A stretch of DNA of 33,538 bases from Physocladia obscura (lineage: Eukaryota > Chytridiomycota > Chytridiomycetes > Chytridiales > Chytriomycetaceae): assembly GCA_027596945.1 (NCBI GenBank), contig JADGJH010000066.1, positions 1-33,538 of the forward strand. The letters are read 5' to 3'. The notes under the pieces are model-generated. The model was not told where the DNA came from. It saw only the letters and a list, made by a program, of their open reading frames with translations, and searched no databases. This document shows positions 9,333 through 21,671 of the stretch, in pieces (position 1 is the stretch's first letter; every line of letters begins with the position of its first letter). The position numbers and the translations under genes were made by a program.

Positions 9333-11542
9333 TTACTCATAAGGCTTATACCGAACTGCAACCATAACCCAACAAGCCACACATTTTTCAGCATAACCAA
9401 CCAATTTTACTCGCACCCCAAATCTCACTTTATCGCCGCGCGTAAGAATCAAACTCTGACACGTTTTCGACTGCGTGAATGCCGTGAAAATTTTTTGCGG
9501 GTTTAGGGTGTTGAAATGAACAGGAAATCCTTTGAACGTGTGTCCCTCCGGGATCGCGCGGCGAACGCCTTCTTGAAATTTCACTCCATTACTAGCACAG
9601 CTTGTTCTACTAGGTTGTCCACAGTTGGCAGCAGGGAAGATTTTTTCCATCTCGCATGCACAAAGACATTGTGTTAGTAAGTGGGCGAGTTCGTCGTCCC
9701 ACGTTGTGAGTAAGTCTGCTCGAGTGTCACGGTATATTGCTATTTGATTCTTTAGTACTGTTTCAAGCTCAATCTCACAGGTGACAGCTGTTGATTCTGA
9801 CAAACATATCTGTGGAGTTGTTGGAAATGTAAATGAACGAATCGGGAAGCTCTGCTGTTGCGAGCTAATTTTTATATTATATAAAGGTTAGAGCAAAAAA
9901 AAATTAAACTTACAGTTTCATTGACAAGACTGCATCGCGACCCAGCGCTTTCCAGTAGCGAGAGTCTGTTAAATCAAAAGATGCTCCCTTTACGGTATCG
10001 CTGACGGCCACATTCGCCCAGAATCCTTCATCGTTAAACACACATCCCACACTGCTCCACGGTATCGCTGCATCTGTTGTACTGTATCGTCGTGCCGTGG
10101 CCGGATCCACCATTTCCACACCAGTTCCCGTAGATGCCAAGATTACCCATGCTGCCGGTGTATCATCAGCTTTCAAGTATCCAAGTGCAGTGTAGGCAGG
10201 AAGATTGAATCCAAGGAGAAGAGAGGTGAGTATTGTGGCTAGAGTGGCTGAATTTGGGGCTTTTGATAATGTTGCTACTGTATGAAGGTTTGCCCACACT
10301 TCTATCCTATGTTTTTGTTTTCATTTTTAATGCAGGTATTAAGAGGGAGGAATGAGGCACCATACTTTGACGTCCCGATTCCTTGTGACTTTTCCAATGA
10401 TATAAGCGAAACAAAGCGTGCTGCATGATGCGGTGTTTCAATGTATCTACTTCTAATTGGCGATACAAAATTTGTGACTGGCAGTTTTTGGCCTCTTTCG
10501 TTGTGCGTGAACAGTTTCACAAGACGCTAGAAAAAATTGAAAATTGCAAAAAAATAAAAATAAAATAAAAAGCAAATTCATTTTATACAAAAAAGCGTCC
10601 GATACCTGAGCATGACACGATCTTATTTGCAAGTAATCATTCCACCACTGCTTCGCATGCATATAAAATAATCGATTGATCTCATCAAACTGACGCTGCT
10701 CGCGCTTCAACTGGAACGAAACTTCCTCAAGTGATACAATCGCGTTTTTCACTCCCGCAATATCACGTGGTATGCATTCAATCGAAACTTCAAGTACACC
10801 TAGTGTGACATCTTCCCCAGACTCTTTGATCTCACAAAATTTTTTCGCAGGTTTTCCGCACAAGGATTCGCGAATATCGATGCTTGTTGTGCCTACAAGC
10901 TCTATTGATCCAGTTGGATGGTGCATACGGTTGACAACGACATGAATTGCGTCCGAGCATTGCAAGAGAACTTGAATGTCTCGCGACTGATGTGCCGAGG
11001 TTAGAGTTTAAAAAAATATTATATTAATAATAATTGCTTTCACATGAAGTTCAAACATATGACTGAAATTAAAACTGGGTTCAACAGCGCTCATCACAGG
11101 ATTCGAAGTAGCTCGCGATTCACGGTAATGCAGGTGTATTTGGAGAGAAGTGGTTGGATCCTGTTGAGATATTATGTACAATAGAAAAATATGATGGCAA
11201 TAATCAAACCTCAGCCACGTCGGAAAGCGCCAAAAAAGCAAGACCTTTTGAAATATTTAACAGCAAATATCTTTTATCCTTGTTGAACGGTGGATAATTT
11301 GGTGGGAGAATATTAGCAGCAGCAATATCATTTGCAGTAACTTTAGAATCGTCGATTGACGTATAAGTTTCGAAATTCTTAGAAATGTTATCAATCAGGC
11401 CCGAATTGAGCAAATTTGCTTTGAGCCGCGCCGAATCAATTCCCGATGCGTCGTAAGTTGAGTGAGCTGACGCAATAGCAGCGCGAAAAAGAGCCGCATT
11501 TGTTTCGTCCGATAGAGCCGCGTCGAGATTTATAGCAGCCAT
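9333..11542 (-). CDS. CEP76: Centrosomal protein of 76 kDa
   Basis: Six exons (11542-11210, 11160-11044, 10986-10606, 10526-10366, 10306-9914, 9864-9333) join in phase to give 638 aa, close to the human length of about 660. CEP76 sits at the centriole and limits centriole re-duplication; it has a C2 domain and an inactive transglutaminase/peptidase-like domain. I see the family's N-terminal helical region, then KRYLLLNISKGLAFL leading into the C2 part. AKQWWNDYLQIR is at about 262-273, HHAARFVSLI and a TSLLLGFNLPAYTALGY block lie in the peptidase-like domain, and the C-terminal signature GHTFKGFPVHF is at 569-579, followed by GDKVRFGVRVK and VACWVMVAVRYK. The match runs over the whole length. 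Its presence argues for an organism with centrioles. Confidence 0.93.
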
Positions 11543-11577
11543 TTTTGAAGATTTTTGATTTTCTGTTCGATAAGAAA
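11543..11577. promoter_or_regulatory. 35-bp gap between divergent start codons
   Basis: The ATG of CEP76 on the minus strand (11542) and the ATG of the RanBP1-like gene on the plus strand (11578) face away from each other with 35 bp between them. Any promoter elements must therefore lie here or inside the first exons. A further in-frame CEP76 ATG at 11587 would even make the two coding regions overlap by about 10 bp. Confidence 0.6.
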
Positions 11578-12847
11578 ATGGAGCCAAGCACTCTGGAAGA
11601 TGCGCGTCAGCAACTCAAAAAAGCGCGAAAAGAACTTCATCAAGCGCACATGCAGATTACTGAAATGGCCGCGCTTTTGGACGCTGTTGAGGTATCCTTT
11701 TTACCTTCTATTCTCTATTTTTGAACGCGAACATATAACAAATTCACCCAAAGGCCCAAGCTAACAGACGAAAAGAAAGGCAGGCTAAAAGAGACGAACG
11801 ACAAATTATAAAGCGCGTGAAATATGAAGAAAATATGCAAAAGCAAAGTATTAAAAGCAAATAAAACCAGGACGTATTAAACCTGATTATCAAAACACAG
11901 AGTTTGCATCAGAACCGCCACTCTCGATGCATTCAACGCCATATTCTCCCCCGAATCTTACTGGAATTGCTGATTTATCTGTTCCAGCTGCAGTTTCCAT
12001 TGAATGTGTGAAAATGGAGATCGGAACTCAAACAAACGACAATCTCATTCAAATCAACAGCAAAAACAATCATACAGTTGGCGAAATCAATTGTGGCAAA
12101 ATTAATGGTTTCAAAAATAATTGCGGGCAAACGACTGATTTAATTGACACAGTTTCAAATGTTTCCGTCAAATTGGAGCTAGAAAAAGAGAAACAATTTC
12201 TATACCAACAACAGCTGCGTATAATAATGCAAGACAGCCTAAGGGAGGCTGAACAGAATTTAAATTTCAAACCTTGTGGTAATCCGAAGTTAAACCCTGA
12301 AAATGGACTATTAGTCATAAATCATGAATGGCAAAACATCACGCCAATTCTCAAAATTCCGGCTGTAGACAAAAAAGAAGTCACCGTGATGAAAGTGTGT
12401 GCGTGTATTCTTTATTATAACCAACATCGATAATTCCGATTTATTTTCTTCGCAGATCGAAGCCAGCATGACGCAAATCAGCAGCGAACATCGCGATGGA
12501 CAGATTATTTGCACGACAGGAACGCTTGCGCTGAAGGCAATTCGTGACCATCCTGAAACTGCCCGCATCGTAATGTATGATGATATGACAGACGAAAAAA
12601 TACTGAATCTTGAAGCCCCGATATCTCGGCGATTGCGAATAATAACGAGCGATAAAAGCAATATTCGATTTTGTTTAGTTGAAGCGCAAGATCTTACTGT
12701 TGGCACAAGGTTCTCTCAGCCTCGTGTTTTGTTGTTTCAGGTGTTTTTTCTGATTTCTCTGGGCTTGTTTCGTGCTAATTTTTTTTCCAGGCTCAAACGG
12801 ATTCAATCGCACAGGAATTTGTAACACAAGTGAAGCACTTTTGCTGA
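11578..12847 (+). CDS. RanBP1/PH-like domain protein with coiled-coil N-terminus
   Basis: Five exons (11578-11691, 11754-11847, 11901-12394, 12456-12740, 12791-12847) give 347 aa in phase. Residues 1-75 form a charged helix, probably a coiled coil (ARQQLKKARKELHQAH), with a basic stretch ANRRKERQAKRDERQ. The middle is Ser/Asn-rich and contains EIGTQTND, a TQT motif of the kind bound by dynein light chain LC8. The last 110 residues look like a RanBP1-type PH fold: TGTLALKA, ETARIVMYDD, ILNLEAPI, then strands ending in RVLLFQAQTDSIAQEFVTQV, the expected C-terminal helix. That assignment comes from pattern, not a search. Intron 2 could end at 11870 (23 nt) instead of 11900; I chose 53 nt as the normal length. 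It is divergent from CEP76, which hints at a centrosome or flagellum role (inference). Confidence 0.7.
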
Positions 12848-12954
12848 CGCCAGATTTCGCAAGCACAGTTTTTATTATTTCTTTAGTTGTTGATGTGATG
12901 AACAGAAAGGTGAAGTGTGTGATAAAGGGAAAAAAAATTTTATTCCAAATTTCA

Positions 12955-15900
12955 ATGAACAGCAACAATCCGTTGTTGCCAAACCACACGCAAACAACGG
13001 CCCAAATACCAGCGCAGGTAGCTGGAGTATTATCGGGAGCATCGATTGGTGCGCTTCCATTCGACGCAGCGACCGCTCCAACCTGTTCGTTTCTAGTGTC
13101 ACTGGCAAGTTTTTTATACCTTGGCAGTTTTTTATTTTTAAAAATACTCAAAGCTAATTGAATTATTTTAATAACAGGCGCCGCGCGTACGGTGGTTGCG
13201 TTGCCGGCACCGGAATCGCGCGTGGCGAAATCCGGCATCGAAAACAGAAGAAATTTCGCAACACTGTAAATACAAAGTCCTCCGCAAACGCAATAATTCT
13301 CCGTCGATTCCGTGCGATGACGAAGATCACTCTTGCGTATCTTGGTGTCCACCGCGCTCTCAAAGCGCCTACTTCTACCACGCGAATCCGGCAACGAATG
13401 ATCTCAGCGGTGGCGTCAGCAATGATAACAATTCGGATGGCAAAAGCTGTTGGGCGAAAACAACACTGCGATCTATTCTGGACTCCAAAAAGTATTTGTT
13501 TGGTGTAGTTCGTGAGGTTGTTGCATGTTTTATTTGATTCATTTTCGTTCCGTTATGCCATGCGTTTTTTGCTTCTTTTCCTTCCTTCTTGCTGACAAAA
13601 AACAACAAAAACATATATATTTACCAAAAACCATCGCCATTACTGCGAAATATAAAATATCTGCGCGCGGTGTTAATTCCTACCGCACGATTCGTTTATA
13701 AATTAGGATCCGAAATCTGCCGAACAGGAACTGTGGCTATTTGATACACGCGATAACGCAATATTCCCGAATATCCAGCCGATTGATGCAAATATAGAAA
13801 TAATCAATGAAGGCTTTTTTTTAGTTGAATCGATTCAAATACCACCACAACCACCGCCACCCCTGACGTCATCTCCATCCCCATCAATACCGACGCCAAC
13901 ATTGTCTTCTTGCGTCGCGTATTCGTTAGATCTCGAACCACATTTATTTATTGAAGCTGTAAAGAACTCTTTGGAACGGTAGCTTCTAGCTTTCTCATCT
14001 GGTTATTTGACTAAAAATTTTTTTATAAAAATGTAGATTACTTGCAAAAGTTGGAGTATTGCGGCTGCGAAACGAGTTTCTGTTTACATCATATTTTTTT
14101 GGAGACCAAGAAATTGAAAGATCAAAGTATTGAAACAAACCCAGTTTATTCGAAATTGAATTTTTTTTTAATTAAACTTTTTTTTTTTTCTTTTTAATTT
14201 CGGTCAGATTATCAATGGTATCTGCGGTGCCCAAAGTAAGTTTTGTCGGCACATCACTGCTGATACAGTTAAAAATCTGGCGGCATAATCACGAAAGCTT
14301 AGACCTGGGACATTTACATGCCTGTGAAAAAGCTGATGTTGACGGTATGAATTCAAACAATATATTTTTTTCTTTTTTCATCATTGTTTCTTTTTTTTCC
14401 TTTTTTTCTTTTTTCGCCATCCTTCTTCGATTTATATTAAAATTTCATAATTAAATAATATATTTTTTTTCGTCTATTCAGTTGTATTACTCCCATTCGG
14501 CGTGTCTGCAAAACTATTAGGAGCCTCTAGCCATCACCAAAAAGATGCATTCAAATCAGACCCCGCATTATGGACGCGTAATTTCGGCTTTCCAGAATCG
14601 TTTATCGAACAGGCCGCCGCGAACTACGAATTCAATCGAAATATCAACATTCGCCCCAGTGATTACACGACAGTCGAAGTTGATATCGAAAATGAAGAAC
14701 GAATGGTCTTATCGTTCCCGTCAGCGTTGATTGTCGTTCCAATCAATAATAGCGAAAATTACGACTCGTATTTCGATGAGTTTCGGAACTGGAGATGGAG
14801 CATTGAAGTTGCGAGTATGTTTAACGCATTGAATTCTCAATGTATTCCTATTTCGCAGTCGACTCGTGCGGCGAATGGGATAACTGAAGTAGGTGAAAAG
14901 TCAGTATCAAAAGCTTCGAAAGTAGGCGATTCTGTCGATTATTGGCGATATATAAATCCGTATTATCGATTAATTGATTTGAATTTGGCCGATGCTGGAC
15001 ACTTGGAGCAAATTATTCGAAGTAAGGAGCTGCAAGATATAAAAGCACTTGAACAGCAAAAGCTTTTGTCACAACGGGAACAAAATGAAAAACTGCAGAA
15101 ACGAAAACGGTCGAAACTTATCTTTCATAATTCTGGTGCTTCTGTTGCCTCTACACCACCGTGAGCGATTATTTATAGTTTTTGATTGTTTGGTTTAGTT
15201 ATATTATGTTTTTAATTTGATTTTAAATTAGGCTTATTGTGCCTTCTCTAAGCGCAAATGAAACTAAAGGGCAGTCGTCACTCAAAGGAATGAATACAGA
15301 AACAGATTTAAATCTGGGAAATCTCAACAACGGACGACATACAACTGATTTAACTGGTTTACAGCTGGATGATATCGGAGATGATGATTGGGGATTTTTC
15401 GAAACTCCAGCGCCTGCTCCTAAATCAAGCGCAACGGCTATACCCGGAACATCGATTACAGTAACAGCCGCAGCTTCGCCGGCATTTTCATTACCGGCGT
15501 GTTCACCCGCCGCATTCACTCCGGGTGCCACAACTGGGCTCGCTGGACTATCTCCAGTTCCATTCACACCAAACTATTCCCTCAATCACGCAGTTCCATC
15601 TTCATCAATGACTATTGTACAGCCGACTCCTGATCCCACAACACCAGGCGTATTTGGAGCCAGCTCGACGGGCAGTGAAGATGTTGCGATGCCAGATGCG
15701 GCAAACAATCAGGACCTTGATTCTACACTCGCGGACGCAAATGATTCTATGAAAATATTCAATGTCATGTCGTTGCTTCGGGAGAATAATCGCGTTTCAA
15801 GTTTTGATGAATCTGACGATGAAAGCACAGCATTACCAGATCGCTGGAAATGCTTAAATCTTGATTTCAACGTTGTGTGGGAAGAAACCAATCCCTCTAT

Positions 15901-18900
15901 GTTGCGAAAATATGGAAGCGACATTGGCGCAAAGTATATTTATAAAGTTCAGGAAGAACGAAAACGGCGAATAAGTTGTGTGAGTGTGATTGATGACAGT
16001 GGATTGAAACATGTCAAAATCAATCTTCGTGATGAATCTGAGAGCGATAATGAGAGCGATAGCAACAGCAGCAGCAGTGGAAACGCATCAGAATTATGCG
16101 AATCCATAAAAATGGGAGGTAAAATGGGAAAGCAAGCAGGAGAAAAATATGATGAAGAGGAGGAGGTACTGGAGGCTGGCGAAATTTTGAATGTTTATGG
16201 TGAGAATGAGCATATTCAAGCATTGTCATGGACGCCTCGAACCGATGAAGAGTTTCTATTGTCTCGACAAATCATGGTCGATGAAATGACTGTTGGTCGT
16301 GGATACTTGTGGATGAATTTCTCAAAAGCTCGGTTTTTTTTCAGCAATAAGTCGTCGAAGTCAACAAACTTTGCTCCAGCATTTGAGAGTCGAATGATTC
16401 ATGTGTTTAATTCGGCATTATCTGAAATTTTCCATAGTGGCGTTGGAGGAGTTGCATTTATTGATCAAAACGTCGTGCGCGGTCCGTTGACAATTGAAAA
16501 TATGTTTGATTACAATGGTGCGTTTCCGTCTGTTTATTTATGAATTGATTTTAATGTTTTTCATTTATTTCATTTTGCAGCCGAGCCTGACAAAGGAACC
16601 TCAAAGTATGGAAAATTCCAACTGAAAAAAAAGAAGCGTCCAGAACCTGTCTTGGACACACTGAAGCCGCCCCAAGTATTTGTCAGCCATAATAACGTGC
16701 CACTTAACATAAATTATAATGCTGTCAAGTTTTGGGACAAATTATCTTTGGCGCCAAGTTGTGGAACTAAAAATGTCGAGTATGTAACAATTTGCCCAGT
16801 TAGTCATCAAAGTTCGACGTCGAATGCAAAACGATGGTTTGGAGAATTGTCGAATATTTGGGATTTCCACAATTTCGGAGAATTTAAACCTTTGCGAGAT
16901 CTCAGCGGAGGCGAACAAGATCCGGGATTTTGTTACGTGAATATTGCTCGTTAGTTTTAATGTTTTTTAAATTTATTTTTTCTTGCGAAATTTAACTTGA
17001 AGATTGTGTAGGATCTTCGGGAACTGAAAATCGAGATGATTTAAGGAAACGATGTTTCGTGGATAGTGTCGATATTTTGTGTGAGCATTTTATTGATATT
17101 CGAAATGAAAAAAAAAAAAGTAAGATTTTAAATTTCACAACAAACAAAAAAAAAGCCAACGAAATTGCAAAACTCTTGACGGCACGGCATAATTCTCGAA
17201 CAAAATCATCTCATATCGTAGTTTTTTTGTTAAACCCATTTCCGCAAATTCGTCAGTCTTTGTCTGAGATGCATTATTTATCAGCTCGATTGTTGCAAAA
17301 TGTTTCTCAGGCTTCGAATTTTTCTTTAAAGGCGATCGCAAATCGAATTGTTGTTCCAGTCGTCGTTCCAATTAATTTTGTTCTCCCACAGCTGAAAGAA
17401 ACACGGGCCATGTTTGATATAAAGGAATTCGCATTCGGACTTTTTTCTCGCTGCCGATTTTTTGATTTCAACGATACATATGCTAGTAATATCATATCGA
17501 ATCCATACATTCTTGCAAAATCTTCAAACACAGCTCCAGGATTGATGCTAAACCGTCCATTGGATAATCCTCTTTGTGCTGTGGTGGATCCGGATAGAAT
17601 CATGCACATTACGTTCAACGTTTCTGATTACGAAAAACGGCTCGGAATCTGCTGGTGTGATTCAATTGGCGAGTTTGTTGAATGTTCAGTGTTACCGGTT
17701 GATTCTTCAAATGATAAATGGTTTTTGAAAAGCCTAGCACATTTGTGGGAAAAAACCGTTGCCTTTCTTGGACTTAAAAACAAAACTACGATTTGTTGGC
17801 GATTTGTTTTTTCGAATTGTGGTTCTTACACGTTGGCCCAAAATGAAGGTTTGATTTTATATCTATATATAGTTTTTCATAACTGCATTTTGCCAGTTTA
17901 TTGATTTTTGCGTGATAGATGTCGCTCATTTCCTTGACTATCTGTCGGTGGAAATTTCTGAGAAATATTTGCATTCAGTCTCTTCCATCAGTTTTGTTTC
18001 GCTGAATCTTAATCCTGCGCTTACAATTTTGGATATTGGTGCAGTGAATGGGAAAAGCGGTGGAGGGTTATCTCAAATTTTACTTGGAAATACTGCCGAT
18101 GCAACAGTTGAGAAAAGCAAGAAAGAAGCAAGTTTTGATGGTGAATTCGATACATCGAAAAACCAAGAAAGACTCATTTCTGATGGGCCTGCATCATATC
18201 TCTTTTTAATGAAGAACCATCGTTTGCCAATCGGAAATCCCGTGGAATTGTCTGTTGAGCCATTATCCGAACACAAACTCCATATTTATACCCATTACTC
18301 CGATTTGGAAGCGTCATCAATGTTCTTACCGCTCGCAGGGTCTTATTTGATCGATGTACCTCGAAGAGAAACTGCGCCGCCAATTCCTGTTTCAGTTGTC
18401 TCAAACTTACCACTGCTTCCTTCAGAAGGATCAAAATCGGTTTCTGTCTTTGAAGGTTCACTGTTACACCATCAAAACATTAGTCAAACGAAAGCAACGC
18501 TTTATTCTGGTTGGAATTCTCAGCCAATCAAGTTTGCACAGTTTAAACCCGGATTAGAACATGAATCGTATACTTCACCCTCCTCTTTGACCTCTACGCC
18601 AGCTGCATATCCTCTTGCATCAAATGCAAACACTCCGGTACTTGTTCCTGCATCAATCAAAATGTCGTCTCCAACCTTACCAACTTCAGCACAACACGCG
18701 GCATCTGTTTTGCCATCAACGCCACAGCCTTCAACTCCGTTTCAAAATACTGGCGCGTTTTCTGGAACAAACGCGCCACAACAGCAGCACATTAATGTTC
18801 TCCGTGATATTATGAAAGACTATCATGCTTTGCGATTTGTTCATAGGGGACCAACGTTTGATGGCGCTACAACTGGCGGGTTGCCATGGATGTTTGAGAT

Positions 18901-18928
18901 GGCCCGTGTTGCTTCTGAATGTGGATAA
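12955..18928 (+). CDS. MED13: Mediator complex subunit 13 (CDK8 module)
   Basis: Ten exons give 1722 aa: 12955-13104, 13178-13516, 13707-13978, 14037-14126, 14208-14344, 14482-15160, 15232-16517, 16581-16949, 17012-17848, 17919-18928. MED13 links the CDK8 kinase module to core Mediator and controls RNA polymerase II transcription in the nucleus. The N-terminal domain is recognisable from CSFLVSLAPRVRW, SAEQELWLFD and VVLLPFGVSAKLLG. A Ser/Pro/Thr-rich linker with an acidic run (DEEEE near 16150-16170) follows. The C-terminal domain has AVKFWDKLSLAPSCGTKNVEY, VVPINFVLPQLKE, LGICWCDSIGEFVE, and ends NVLRDIMKDYHALRF. Intron 1 (13105-13177) starts GCAAGT, so it is GC-AG. The donor of intron 2 (13517, GTTGTT) is weak and may be misplaced. 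An upstream in-frame ATG at 12898 is possible. The gene follows the RanBP1-like gene by 107 bp. Confidence 0.9.
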
Positions 18929-19102
18929 GAGCTTGCTGGACTTTTTTTGTGTTAATATCATCCTGCTTCTTTTCTATTTTCTTTCTTTTTTTTCTTTTTT
19001 TTTTTGATATTAAAAGGGAACCATAAAAGGATCTCTAATTGATCCTCCTATTTTCTCACGGTCCATTTGAGAAGAAAAAAAAAGAACTAAACCGGAAAGA
19101 AA

Positions 19103-19744
19103 ATGGCCGCATCAGGAGATACAGACCGTCAACTTAATGAAAGCGAACCAGATGCCGCGAGCAACAGTTTGCAACTTGATTCACTTGAGGATTTGCTTGG
19201 TTAAAAAAAAAAATGAAAAAATGAAAAAAAAAAATGAAAAAACAAACATATTTTATTTTTAACCTGTACAACAGAATCGTCAAAGAATTCAACGTCGGAA
19301 TTGATTGCAAATGATTCTTTTGGTAGTCAATTTTGGTCCGAAAGCACTTTAACATCAGAAATGAATTGGATTGACAACGTCTTCAACACATCAATGCTCG
19401 CTATGCCAACTGGTGGCATAAACAATAATAGCTCCTCTGGCGAATTAAACCCCAGTGTAGAATGTGTCGGAATAGACCAGGGACTGTGCTCGTTCTTGTG
19501 GGGCCCCATCAAAGATTTCTCGTCTGCAAATAATCAGTTTGATGGAAACTTGTGGAATTCATTGAATTATCCCTTCATGGATGCCGCCGCTCTTACACAA
19601 ATTGTGGCAGATTATTTCCGCGACGCTTCAGACGAAGTTACTATTTTAATCCAAAGCACTAAAATAACGCAAAAATCATATGGATCGGAAAAGAGGTTTT
19701 GTCAAAAAAATTTTTTTTTTTTTTTTTTTTATACAAATAAATGA
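19103..19744 (+). CDS. Orphan acidic protein, 3' end unresolved
   Basis: I do not recognise this gene. Exon 1 (19103-19199) encodes an acidic start, MAASGDTDRQLNESEPDAAS. A 75-nt intron with a GTTAAA donor and ACAG acceptor leads in phase to an exon from 19275 that is open to 19744. It is Ser/Asn-rich, with WSESTLTSEMNWIDNVFN, LCSFLWGPIKDF and LTQIVADYFRDASDE, and looks like real coding sequence up to about 19640. After that a poly(T) run and a TTTCAG at 19770 suggest another intron, but no splice I tried gives more than a few further codons. It follows MED13 by about 175 bp and converges on bZIP-1. It could be a transcription-related protein, judging only by acidity. Confidence 0.5.
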
Positions 19745-20055
19745 CATTTTGAAAATTTTTGAAATTTCAGAAATGCTTGAGGAGATAGTTGCAGATACTG
19801 GTGTGTCTATGAGTTCATTTTGATTATTTAACAGTATCTTCTGCACTATAATAAATGTAGGAAGAGATACTGCTTCGAAGACGTCTGTGACCAGCATCCA
19901 CAAGTTTACGTTGGTTTTACGTAGTTATAAGCTACAAAATACGTTTTGTGATTATGATTTGGAAAATACATAATACTCCATTTTTGGAAGTTACCAAACA
20001 TGAAGGTATTTTACAAATCAATTTATTCATTAATTAACCACCTCTGCGTACAGTG

Positions 20056-21671
20056 TTAAAATTGTTTAAAATGGATTCTCTCTTCGTTACACAAATCTTG
20101 ACTTATTTGGCGTAGTATCCTCTTGTTGACACTGTGTTCTCGTGAAACTTCAATGGAGACAAGAAACTGGAAATATTTCAAATTGGTACAAATAACAATA
20201 ATAAGAACGCTTATGAACATTACCCTTATTCGATCATCGATATTTGCACACATATCGCACAGTGTTTGTCGTAAATCTATGAAATGGAGTACCAAAGCTT
20301 CCAACTTATCGACATTGTCAATCTGTGCCATCAACTATTTTCCGAAATTTTTTTAATTAAATTTTAAAAAAAAAACTTGAAATTCAAATTATTCAAACCG
20401 CATAAATATCACAAAGTTCTTTTAACAATTTTTCAGCCTTTTCGCTGGCTAGCGATGGAATCTGCTTAGCAGAGTCAATGAACCGAGGTACAAGCGGAGA
20501 TAATTCTTGCAATATAGTAGAACTTTCCTTCTTGGCGTATGATCGCCATTCGTTGTACTTTCTTGATAGGACGATATCTCCGCCAAACACGCTTTTCGCA
20601 GCCTGCTGTGCATATTCGAAAAAAGAGCGATGTAAAGTGTATCCGTAGTCGAAAATTCCAACAGCTTTGTGCCGATCGATCAAGCTCGCAGCATCAAGGA
20701 TTTTAAATTTAAGAACTTCAATAAGAATAAGCTGCTTTTTAATGTACACTGGATCTGTACTTTCTATTTGGGTCTGGAAACACGTGGGGTGATTTTTTTA
20801 ATATATGTGCAAAAATTTGACAGTGAAATCTTTTCGTACTTACCAAAAATGCCGCACTTAATTCATCAATAAGGTGAAAGCTGTTTTGCAAAGATGGTAA
20901 ATCTTTGAGCGCCTGATTTCCTGACTTAACGCCACTGGGGGCACCGTTAACTGACATGGGGCTTGACACATTTTTTACACGCGAAATTTCAATAGATCGG
21001 GCGCTTGTGGAAGGTAACGATGGAGACACGGATCCATCGGGCGAGGCAGTCGTACTTGTTGCAGGTGGGGAGGCGTGCTTCAGTGATAATTCCAGGCGGA
21101 ACTGTTCCCTGATTTCAGCGTTCTCGGGTGAGATTCCGGATGTAGTAAGCTCGAGGGTTGCCAGGCGTTGCTCGAGCCGCGCAATCTTGTCACGACTCAG
21201 GGCCAGACGCAGCTCGACCGAGTGGCAATGACGGCAGGCCGTGTTTGCTCCCGGTTGATTGCTATTATTACTGGTGGAGTTATTGCGTATGGAGTTGTTA
21301 GCACCGTCTGTATTACTGGCGGCAGTCGTAGCACCGACACTCGCTTGTTGCAAAGCTTGCGTTTCTCTCAGCTGCTCTTTTAGCAGCTCAACTTGTGCCT
21401 CCAACATCTCCATGCGTTCTTCTTTGCGCTGACGGTATGTGCGTTGCGCATTGCGGACTTGTATTGCGCGTTTGGCAGCCGAAGCTGGTTCAGCTGGGCG
21501 TTTGCGTCGCCGGGATTTTCCGGTTGTTTCAGCTTTAGCTTTGGTGGTGTTGATGGTTGCATTGTTGCTGTTGCCGTTAATACTGTTGCTGCCGCCGCGT
21601 TCATCGTTTCCATTTGCGCTGTCGCCGTCATTGCTATATTCCTCACCAAACTCTGCGTTTTGCCAGTCCAT
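20056..21671 (-). CDS. bZIP transcription factor, AP-1/Pap1-like (bZIP-1)
   Basis: Four phase-0 exons (21671-20844, 20773-20399, 20334-20224, 20166-20056) give 474 aa. The basic region at 67-86 reads KRAIQVRNAQRTYRQRKEER, with the invariant Asn and an Arg 8 residues later, followed by a leucine zipper from about 90 (MLEAQVELLKEQL). This is the Yap1/Pap1 type. The middle is Asn/Ser/Thr-rich. The C-terminal part, residues about 255-474, is shared with the neighbouring paralogues: LPSLQNSFHLIDEL, IESTDP, DRHKAVGIFDYGYTLHRSF, then LRQTLCDMC in the 37-codon third exon. I do not recognise this part from any known family. Reading only the first two exons would end at a false stop at 20393, inside intron 2. 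An ATG at 21809 is in frame, but I prefer 21671 because the extension carries promoter-like motifs. Confidence 0.85.

Noticed and set aside
11848..11870. A 23-nt intron in the RanBP1-like gene
   Set aside because: It keeps the frame but is far shorter than the other introns; a 53-nt intron with the same donor also keeps the frame and is preferred.
12675..13394. Long minus-strand open frame opposite the RanBP1-like and MED13 starts
   Set aside because: It overlaps plus-strand exons that join in phase and carry MED13 motifs; the minus frame has no domain and is a shadow of that coding sequence.
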